This document shows, piece by piece, positions 27,521 to 38,000 of a stretch of 46,133 nt of DNA. How positions within the stretch are numbered: position 1 is the stretch's first letter; every line of letters starts with the position of its first letter. The notes under the pieces are model-generated. The model was not told where the DNA came from and did no database searches. It saw nothing but the letters and a program-made list of their open reading frames with translations. The DNA is from Oppiella nova (Eukaryota > Arthropoda > Arachnida > Sarcoptiformes > Oppiidae): the NCBI GenBank assembly GCA_905397405.1, contig CAJPVJ010000073.1, positions 1 through 46,133 of the forward strand. The letters run 5' to 3'. The position numbers and the translations under genes are program-made.

Positions 27521-27548
27521 CTCTCTCTCACACACACACACACACACA
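27521..27548. repeat. (CT)n(CA)n compound microsatellite
   Basis: Short CT run passing directly into a CA run of about 20 nt. Confidence 0.95.
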
Positions 27549-28834
27549 GTTGAATGGCCATTTTGGATAATTAGAATTTTAACATTTTATTTTTATCAAT
27601 ACAGTATCTCTCCACATATAAATATTATACATATTGCTCAGATTGTGGTGTATTTGTTAAATACTTTTAATATAATATTGATAATATTTAAATAAACGGT
27701 AATTTGAAAAGAATTACCAATTTCTTGAGATAATGGTTTGACAATTGGAGATATATTAGGGTTGAAGTAAAATTACTTTTGTTTATCCTTGCAAACTATC
27801 TCAACAGAAATCTATATTATCTTATATAATACAATATTAAACTAAACTAATTATGTTGTCATTATATTTTTTATATTGCATTGCTAGAAAAATTGTCATT
27901 ATAATGATGATAATAATTAATTATCAATATCAATCATTAAGTATTAAAAGACATTTTCCTGTAATTTTTATTGAATGACATTATTATTATGCCATTTGTT
28001 TACTACAATGGAGTTTAGGATGACTTTTAGGTGAAATATAATTCAAAGGTTTTGAACGAGAAATACTAGTAAAGGATCGGTAGTGTAAGATAAGAAGAGG
28101 CTGTCTTTTTTGGTTTGCTTAGGGGTCATAAAATATTGATCAAACTTTGCCTTCTCCTCAACATCTTCTCTCCATCTCTACTCTGATCTCACTTTTCTCT
28201 CTCATTTCGATTATAGTATATCTCAGTAATGGATCACTCAATGCCTCACATATTATTTGAAGCCATTTATTCTGTAAAGAGTTTTATTGGGTTTTAGTTT
28301 ATATTAAATTTGATAATCATTTTTGCAAATAAAAAGAAATCTGTTCAACAATTTATTTTGTGTTATGCAATTCCTTATGCTTTTCGTATGTCTTTGTATT
28401 TAACTCATTTAAACACTTGAGATAATAAACTTTCATTTGAAAGATTATAATAAAACCAATTAATAGTTTATTATTTATAACCGAATCACATGCAAATTAA
28501 ATGAAAATTAAAATTCCATAATTTGAACAGTAGTTGAACTATTTTTGATTTTAAATATATTATTTACAATTGTAATATAATACATATATTATACGTAAGT
28601 CTTATAAGAATAAGATTTATTGTCTTCTGTGTATTCCAGTAGAGATTCTTTACTAATGAAGTTTGACTAATCTTTGAATATTATAAATGACAACACATTG
28701 AGATGACATCACATGTGGTGTCTGTGAAGTGCCAAAAGACTAGACAATTGACGTGAAAAGACATTTTCAAGATTTGTTGCAACAAATATAAAGTCGTCGC
28801 ACCTGTTTTTTGTTTGAACTATTTTAAACGCTAA

Positions 28835-28878
<44 letters not shown>

Positions 28879-28920
28879 TCACTCACTCACTCACTCACTC
28901 ACATACATTCATTCATTCAT
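28835..28920. repeat. Compound microsatellite (TC)n(AC)n(ACTC)n(CATT)n
   Basis: TC at 28835-28860, AC at 28861-28877, ACTC units to about 28901, then CATT units to 28920. Four different short motifs lie in succession, each a small edit of the one before. Confidence 0.95.
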
Positions 28921-29740
28921 TTTCACTGACTTCTTTCAACATAACTTTATTCTCATTAAAACTTAAAATATTGTTAACAAATTAAAATATTACAAGAAGT
29001 TAAGAAGTTGAAAATTAGCAAAATTTTATATCATCAAAATTGAATTCATAATGACTTATTTATAACATCCAAGTCTAGCTTATTTGAGAAATTAGAAAAT
29101 TTTTCAAATATTTATGCAAACATTTTAATTAAAAAATATTTGAAACTCAATCCAATTATTTAAAATGAAGTGAATTTTAAAAATATGCATAACGTATGGG
29201 ATGTAATGAATTTAAACAACGAGTTTACAATATAATCTGTTTTCAAAGTAATGGCAATTTTTGTAAATGTTATGTGTTTTCTAATTAATTTAAAAATCTA
29301 AAAGTTTGGTCAAATATTTCACATAACATACAGTATTATGTTATAGAGAAGACATTTCAATAGCGAATACATTTCAATGATTAGACACTTTAGACAAACC
29401 GGTACTTTAAGTGTAAAATGTAAAAAAGTATGAGAATTAGTTTGAAAGAGTGGAGTATATGTCAAATGTTTGTCGATTTATTCTCAGGCGCTTACTATCG
29501 CTACAACTAGTGGTGTCTGAGATGTATGTATACCGTAAGTAGAGTACAGTTTATATACAGTATTCGTATAGCATTTTAGTGGCGTTCAAGTGCTTTGTTG
29601 TGATCTCTGGTTGTGTTCATCGCTCAACAAAATTCTCTTTTTCTTTTCAAATAGAAATCTTATGAGACTTAAGGTTAGGAATGAGAGCAACTTTTCAACT
29701 GATCCCCCATCACATACACAGGACTGTTATGCTCTATATG

Positions 29741-29756
29741 TACTGTATATACAGTA
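29741..29756. repeat. 16-bp perfect palindrome TACTGTATATACAGTA
   Basis: Self-complementary word about 540 bp upstream of TMTC3 exon 1. The half-site TACTGTATA recurs in several other places in the window. Confidence 0.7.
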
Positions 29757-30282
29757 TATACACTGAGCTCTAGTATTGGATTCCAGAGAAATACTTGTTT
29801 TTGCTCTTTTGCTATCTTTTCGACTCTTTTTCTTTCCTTTCGCTGCAATACTTCACACAAAAAGCAATTCTCGAGAGACTACAGCTTTTCTCTGCTTTTG
29901 GCTAAAGAGAAACAGAGATGAGTTTGAAGTAGTGTTTTATAGTCCAACACAATGTAGTGTACAGTTTTGTACACTATATCAGGCTATAAGTCAAAGAAAA
30001 ATGTTTGACTCATGTATGCAATGGTATGCAATGGCTGGGTGTGCCGTCAAAACCTCATCTCATTGTGCCCTCAAAACCCTCTCTTCATCTTTTGCTTGTT
30101 ATCTAATCTGATGAGACGCTCGAAAGGCATGTGTTATTTAGTCGACATTCTGGTCGCCAATATATTTGGGGGGGAAAGGCATACAAACATTTCGTGCCCA
30201 AGCATTCCAATTGTTTCCTAAATCAATCACTCGATTGTGATGTGTTTCCCATCTTCTAAATGCAATACTATATCTCTTGCAG

Positions 30283-30489
30283 AGTATTGAAGGGCTAACT
30301 CATCGCTAGTATATCCACTGAAGTGATGACTCTGGGCTCGGAGACCGACTCCGACTCAACCCACCGATTGTTTTGTAGTCTACGAACTCGTTTTTGTGAA
30401 TTGGAGACCGTTGTGAGCCGTCACACACACAATGCCTGTGAAAAACTACGGAACAGGAGTTCATGTCTCACCAAAACATCAATATTAAG
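30283..30489 (+). CDS. TMTC3: TMTC3 exon 1 (5' UTR plus residues 1-55)
   Basis: A good acceptor (tatctcttgcag) ends at 30282, so this exon probably begins at 30283 with about 43 nt of 5' UTR. An in-frame TAA at 30296 blocks any upstream start, and ATG 30326 is the first usable one. The encoded residues 1-55 are an acidic, Ser/Thr-rich stretch followed by an Arg/Lys-rich stretch with four cysteines, and no membrane segment. They would lie on the cytosolic side before TM1. The donor GTATCA at 30490 splits an AG|A codon. If the acceptor is real, a further non-coding exon lies upstream. Confidence 0.75.
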
Positions 30490-33400
30490 GTATCATTTCT
30501 TTTCAACTTCTTATACAACGTTTTCTTTTCTTCTTTTTTATGTGTTTAATGCAATCAAACCGTTCTTTCTATTTATTGTATTATCTTTTTTCGTATAGAA
30601 ATCCATATGTATTGCTGGTAATGGTCTGTTGTATCTGCTATTGGCCTTCAATGTGGGGTCAGCTGGTGTTTGATGACCGGCCGGCCATCATCGATAACAA
30701 GGATTTGAGGCCAAACACACCATTGTATCGATTATTTCAAAATGACTTCTGGGGAACACCACTCCATAAAGTAAGTGTCAAAACTGTCCAAAAGCTTATT
30801 TATTGTCCACTTATTCTGTGATTCAATAAAAAATATCTATAATTTAATATATTCTTAAGTCTCGACTAATGATAACAAACACCAGAAAATGACAAAATAT
30901 CGATCCGTTCATAAAAACTCGCCAAATGTAATGCAAACTTATATAAAAATGTTGACTCAAACCAGACATAACTATCAGTCCCAAATTTTTTATTACAATA
31001 AAACACATAAACTTTTAGATATGTGTTTTATTTTGTAATTTTTATTAGTATAAGTGATATATTTATAATATATTAAGCAATAAATTAGGCCATAATTCAA
31101 ATGTTGGATCACTTTTATACTGTAGTCTATAAGACCATAAATTAAATGTTCTTTTAATAGCAATAATTCTGAACAAACACTTAAATGTATAAACTATTAA
31201 GAGTTGTGTCAAATTAAATCATAATTTGTCAGAAAAAGCATATGAATTATTTGTTTGAAAGTAATTCAATCAAAATTGTAATAATTGTGTCAAAAATGTG
31301 TTAATAAGATTAGACCAAAATTATGCAATAAATATTAAAAATACCGAAATATATTTTCATAAAATCAATTACCTTTATCACACTATTGTGAAAGTAATGT
31401 CACATTCAATTAATCTCTTATGTTTGTCGACTCCTATACTCTGCTCACAAATTATTTATTTAAACGATAACCAAATCTTTTCAGTATATCTTTTGATGAA
31501 TAAATACACCTTTTTATAGATAACTTATACTTCAAAAAGATATTATACTGTGTAAACATTAGTATCATTATTTTGTAATATTTAGGAAATATTGTTTGCT
31601 TTTTAAATTAACCTAATCTGGTTAATACTTGGCTAATATTTATAATTATTTAATTTGATAATAGTATTAAATTATTTAAGGAAATAGTACAAAGAATTAT
31701 GTTTTTTATGGTTTATTTATTAAGTTAAGTTAGAATTTCTTATAAAGAAAATTGTATAGTTTTTACAAATTTGTAACAAAAGTCTACTTATTTTAAGTCA
31801 TTTTATTTTTTCAAAGAATTTTCTTTAATATTCTGTAGAAATTCGTTATTATATTTCTTAAAGTTTTACTTTTTGTGACAAAATTCATTGCATTGGTTTT
31901 TTGTGAGCAAAAATGAGTGTGACATTAATAATAAGCTTAAACAATATAATGAGATCAGAATCTTAATTCAAAAACAGTTTTTTCATTATTTGAAAGTAAA
32001 CTCTGTTTAAGTAAAAGGGAGAGAGAAATAGAGAGATGAGTTTTTGTGCGTCAATTTGTATCACTATATATAATCACATTAACTCTAATTATAAATTACA
32101 GAATTTCGAGAGAAGGAAAGATAATATAAGAAGTGAAACCAATTTAAACCGTTTGGTTCATTAACTCGAAAGCAATGCTAATAAGAGCTATAATAAGAAA
32201 TATAGTTTTGCAGAATAAGTATGAAATGATATTAACATGATAGCAAAGCCGTCATAAATACAGTGAGTATGATATGATGGCTAATATGTATTGATTTTGA
32301 GCGCACATTAAGCTCTGAGATGTTGTTTTGATTGTAAGACTGACAGCACTTCTATTGAATTTCCTCCGAGAATAGAGTCGAGTGAGAGATGGGGTCGAGT
32401 TTGGGCTAAGTTTGAGAACTTATTGCTTACAACTCAACTCATTTCAAGTTAAACTGTTTAGCTATCGCTTTGCTGTAACAGTTATACCAGTTTTATATGG
32501 ATTGAGGCCTACCAGACATTGCAGATCACTGCCAGAGCTACCAGAGCTACCAGAGCTACCAGAGCTACCAGAGCTACCAGAGCTACCAGAGCTACCAGAG
32601 CTCACACATCTATAAAGTCAGTATCAGAGAATTGATTAAAATAAATATCAACTTAACATATGATGGCTGGCAAATGGTTGCACAGACCCCGCAATTTTGG
32701 TCACAACTTCACTCACTTTATGCATAAATGTGTAGAAAAGTCTTATTTTACAAATAAAGCAAAAGTCATTTCGGCGTTGATTTATGCGATGTTTGCGTTC
32801 ACTATCTTTGTATAGATATTTATTTTGATTGTGTATATCATCCCAATATACTGTATATACTGTGCAATATTGTCTATATCTATGTAGAGTGACTGAAACT
32901 AATATACAATTTATTAATTTTCAGGAACAAAGCCACCGAAGCTACCGACCCCTCACAACACTTACATTTAGATGGAATTTCTCTATTCATGGCTTAAATC
33001 CTATGGGATATCATATAATAAACATTGCATTGCATTCACTCGTTTGTATTTTGTTTTATAAGTAAGTCTCAGACAAAGCGATGTATTTCTTATGAATAAC
33101 TCATTATCTTGATGTAAGTCTTATTCATGTATTTCTCTATTTCTCGATACTGTTTGACTCACAGCTACTCTCGGCTACTATTCTGTGATTCGATGACATC
33201 CTTAATAACATCTCTACTCTTTGCAGTTCATTCAATACATACAGAGTGTGTAAGTAGTAGTAAACGCATAACTATTATTTGAGCCCCAGATTATCTATCA
33301 GTGAGTGATGTTATGCACTGCTCTCATCAAAATAGCTCCCATTCCCGCATATCCTAGCTATCTATGTATGCATCACTAAAAGCACATTCTTATCGCTGAA

Positions 33401-34739
33401 ATAATATATAAAAATCAGCAAAACTTATAGCAGACTCCCGAGACTCAAACTTATTAGACTCAAGAGATCTTTAAAAGTTTAAGATTTTTAAAAATTACTT
33501 CATAAGAATCCTTAATGACTATCGATTCACATATATATTCTCACTTTAATGAATATTTCACACAAAAAATTAATTCTAAAAAATACTCTCTATATGTTGA
33601 AAATGAAAGAAAACCTAAATATGATTATAAATAAATAGAGATAAGCGGCAAATGTATAAAAATGCTTTTTAGTCACGTTTTATAGAACTTATCGTTTCTT
33701 CTTATCTACTCTTCCCTTGCATTCAGCGTCTAATAGATTGAGCGCACCGTTAGTATTGAAAGTTTTCATTAAATCGTTTTAAAAACAAATATTAATTCAA
33801 TAAACAAACGAAAAATATATTTATTACATTATATGGTAGGAGAAGTAATTTTTAAACCTAAATATAGAATTAGTTTCCATAATATTATAGTATAATAGAC
33901 AGTAAAAACAAAACAATAAATGAATATAATACAATGTTATACTATAAGTTTGTACAATCAATTTGATGCAAATGTGATTGAATGCGAATATGAGTCGAAA
34001 TCAGTTGATCCTAAAACAAGTCACGAATGAAAACTAATGACCAGTTTTAGGAGTCATTATAATATTTGACAATCGAATAGAAAGAATTGCATTTTGTTGG
34101 CAATTCTTGTAATGAATTAATTCATAGATAGCCGACTATAATGTCGAACACTGTGTTAAATATCCATAAACTGTAGTATGACTTGAATTGTTAAATGCTA
34201 TAAACAGAGCAAAAGAATTTCCATTGAATAACTAAATGCTGTCTATTTTATAAATTGAAATTTTATGGATTATTATTTTGTGAACCCATTTCCCCACCGG
34301 TGCTCTAATGTGTCATTTGATAGTTTAGAAGAGAGTCACAAAACTCATCGCTTTTACCATTTTTTCAATAAGAAATTAGAGACCATTTTTCTGTGCTCTT
34401 CTAATACCATATGAACATATTGTCTATAATTCCTGATTCTCTCACTTACTATAAGCTTTAGTTCCTGCACTTAACTATTTTTAATGTTTTCATGTAATGC
34501 ATTTCAAAACTACTCTATTATTTGATATAAATCCTCAAAATTTCAGATGAATTATAAATACAATATTTTTGAGTTTAGAGAATACGATATAATGAAAGCA
34601 CAAGAATTACAGCCCTATCGATGCAATCAAATCAAACTTTCATTTGATCCCAGGATTTATGCTCGCAATCAATGTTCGCTCTCTTTATACTTAATACTTA
34701 TTTTCATACAGAATTTGATTCACAATTTATGATTTGCTT

Positions 34740-34783
<44 letters not shown>

Positions 34784-34986
34784 ACACTCACTCACTTAAC
34801 AGCAAAAAACTTTAAGCGTTTATTTTTTTATGCACTGGTATTTGGAATTGTTATTGATTTGTATTACAGTATTTGCAAAAAATATGAGTGGTTTATCACA
34901 ACCTAAGCGAACGAAAAACAGCTCTAAAATGCACTAAAGTCTTAGTCTCCAAGTCTTAATGGATAAATCGATATAAGTTCACACAA

Positions 34987-35017
<31 letters not shown>

Positions 35018-38000
35018 CATTCTCATTTCACATCTTTCTTCTCAATCTTTATATATATTTATTTGCAATTTTTTGCAAATACTGTAATACAAATCAATAA
35101 CAATTCCAAATACCAGTGCATAAAAAAATAAACGCTTAAAGTTTTTTGCTGTTAAGTGAGTGAGTGTGGGAGAGAGAGAGAGAGAGAGAGAGAGTTGTGT
35201 GAACTTATATCGATTTATCCATTAAGACTTGGAGACTAAGACTTTAGTGCATTTTAGAGCTGTTTTTCGTTCGCTTAGGTTGTGATAAACCACTCAATGC
35301 TGTGATGGCGAGAGTATCCCAACTCTCATATGATATGTTTTTACTTTAAACTAAAAGATCGCTCGACTAAAACACAAAATGCATTTTCGGTTAAAATATA
35401 ATGAAATACCAATGGTTTGTAGGGCTTGTAAAGCATGTGTTCCCTTATTCTGTTATATTCTATGCTATAACTGACATAACGGTCAGAATAGTGCAGTAAA
35501 GTTGGCCATCGATTCCATTGAGTGTCACATAAACTACACTAAAACACGTCTATTTTGTGTCGAGTTTGCACTTATTTAGGCTTTATTTAAATGATTACAT
35601 ATTTATTAATCCAATATTTTGTGTCATATTTGTGTTTCACTCACTATAGAAATAATCTAATAAATTAGAAAATATTGCAGCAATTAATTATATGATTTAA
35701 TTAAATTTTATACCCAAAGGTTGCGTCAATTGTCGGGAGGGCTGAACTGCTTTCGGCTATATTTTATTTGTCCGCTCTTCTGATATGGATTTCGCAAAAA
35801 TACAAAATGAAATACAAATTATTATTAAGTGTTATATTTTCGTGGTTTGGATTCCTGTGTAAAGAGCAGTCGTTGACTGCACTCATCATATGTGCCATTC
35901 ATGAGCTCATCTCTCGAAGACATTTACCGATCAAAGTAAACGAAAATATTTTAAAATTGTATTCATATTTGATAAAAACTAATAAATGAATTGAATTTGT
36001 AAAATAGGAGAATAAGGTTATCCCGAAAGCGAGTCTAAACTCTATTATAGTAAGAGTTGGCAACATAAAGAGATCGCAAATCGTTTGGAGGAAAATCGTT
36101 AAAAACATATTTATTTTATTGACTGCATTCATGTCGGCCCTAATATTTAGATTATATTTAATGGGAAATAAGTTTCCAAAATTCAATCGGTATTTATATT
36201 ATATTATATTTTTTAATTTTAAATTTTATATTAAATCTCTTTATAATATTATAGTATGTTATAAATTTATATTAAGTTATAAGAAACACAATAGACTAGC
36301 ACTGTATAACGAAGTAATATATTTATAATATAATAGAAAATTTATTGCAATATAAGCCTAAGATATTATATTATATTTTCAAATTTTACATTCATTTTAT
36401 AATAATATGAGAAGAATGTAGAATTTGTTTTTATTTTGTAGTCCTAACCATAAAATATAAAATATGTTCATAATATAGAGTTGAGTGCATTATTAAACTG
36501 ATTGGTCGTATGGTTTAGGTTCGACAACCCGGCCTCCTATTCGGGCGCACCGACCAAGCAATTGACGTACAGTTATTTGATTGCCTTCAATAGTTGGCTG
36601 CTATTATTTCCATGTGATTTGAGCTGTGATTGGACGCACGCATCCATACCTTTGGTGTCAAACCTTTTGGATCCAAGAATTTGGACGATTGGGGCCTTCT
36701 TTGCCATATTGTTCTCATTGCTATTCTATGCCTTAATCAAGAGTGAAGATCACAGACTATTTCTGGTCAGCCTTTACTATCTTTCATTGAATATTATTAT
36801 ATAAATTGAGTGAAAATTCGCTTTCGTTTAAGAATTCATGTCTTAGACAATAGATTAGATGTTGTGACCAAAAATATTTTTGAACGAAATATCAGAAATA
36901 TTTGTGGCAAAAATGCCATATTAGCTGAGCCTGTATCTCTCCCCTCCTAATCTATACCGTGAAGTAATATATAACTGATTGTATGAATAGGTGCTAACGT
37001 TAGCGATTGTGCCGTTCATTCCCTCATCCAATATCTTCTTCCCGACGGGTTTTGTTGTCGCCGAAAGAGTACTATATTTGCCTTCAATTGGATTTGTTTT
37101 GTTGATTGGGATGGGAGTGAAGAAAATGCTTGACTCGTGGTATGATATTTAATAGCAAAAATATTAACTTTCATTACACATAAAATATATATTTTGTTCG
37201 CGCAAACATTATCTCATTTTTTGTTCACTCATCCATTCATTGATTGTATTTGAAAGGGAGAGCCATTCGACTGGTATTAAGACAGTAATAGGCCTTCTGT
37301 TGATCGTTCACACAGTGAAGACATATCGCAGATGTAATGAATGGTAATCACAAATATTATATTTTCTATTTGTTTCCCTGATATATGAGACTAATATAAA
37401 AAATATGACTACATTTATATAAATTATTGCCACAACTGGCACACAAAGTTTAATTCGTTTATTGTAGTGATTATATATTTGGTAATAAACTATCGTTAAT
37501 ATCATTCAAAAACCCATTTCAGGAACAATGAGTACTCACTCTATACGTCAGGCCTTAAAGTGAATCCAATGAACACAAAACTACTGAACAATTTGGGAAG
37601 ACTTCACGAGAGAGACGGCAGCTATGATGTGGCCATCAATTACTTTAGAGAAGCCGTTCGGTATGTAATGGATTTGAACATAAAAACAATTTTCTTATTA
37701 ATGTGATTAACTTGACTGCAATTTTTTGCCAAACTATACTTATTTGGTGTTATTTATTTGGTTTTAACTACAGAATAGAGCCGTCAGATGTGCGGGGACA
37801 TCTCAATTTGGGTAACATTTTACTCAAAACTAATAACTCAAAGGAGGCAGAGATGGCCTACAGAACAGCCACTCATCTGTTGGAAGAGTCGGCCAATACT
37901 TACCATCAGATATCGTCAATGCATTTAACAGCTCTGTTCAGACTCTCGCAACTCATCTCAAGGGATCCGCACCGGACTCAAGAGGCGTTCCTTTCCAGGC

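Larger units (their letters stand above)
22672..30282. other. Intergenic region upstream of TMTC3
   Basis: No recognised gene. GC-richer islands lie at about 24050-24320 (ORF 24104-24307, unrecognised), 24900-25090, 25880-25960, 26390-26470 and 29460-30230. The last island is just upstream of TMTC3 exon 1 and could hold a promoter or untranslated exon; a GTAAGT donor at 29535 is one candidate exon end. Dinucleotide tracts are frequent. Confidence 0.6.
33250..35719 (+). other. TMTC3 intron 4 (2,470 bp), repeat-rich
   Basis: The largest intron. It lies between the HTEC and [11 protein letters not shown] codons in phase 0. It contains two (CT)n tracts (34744-34780, 34987-35013), one (AG)12 tract (35171-35194) and the permuted inverted duplication described separately. 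No additional exon is needed to restore the family alignment. The ORF at 34547-34732 shows no family features. Confidence 0.85.

Noticed and set aside
29776-30111. 111-codon frame just upstream of TMTC3 with a hydrophobic start
   Set aside because: It starts with TTG, has no family match, and is separated from TMTC3 exon 1 by stops. The hydrophobic run comes from a pyrimidine-rich stretch.
32382-32615. Frame with Leu-Pro-Glu repeats
   Set aside because: Translation of the 9-bp minisatellite inside TMTC3 intron 2.
34744-35296. Genuine inverted transposon in intron 4
   Set aside because: The arms are permuted relative to each other, have no coding content, and match for exactly 127 bp twice, which fits an assembly overlap better.
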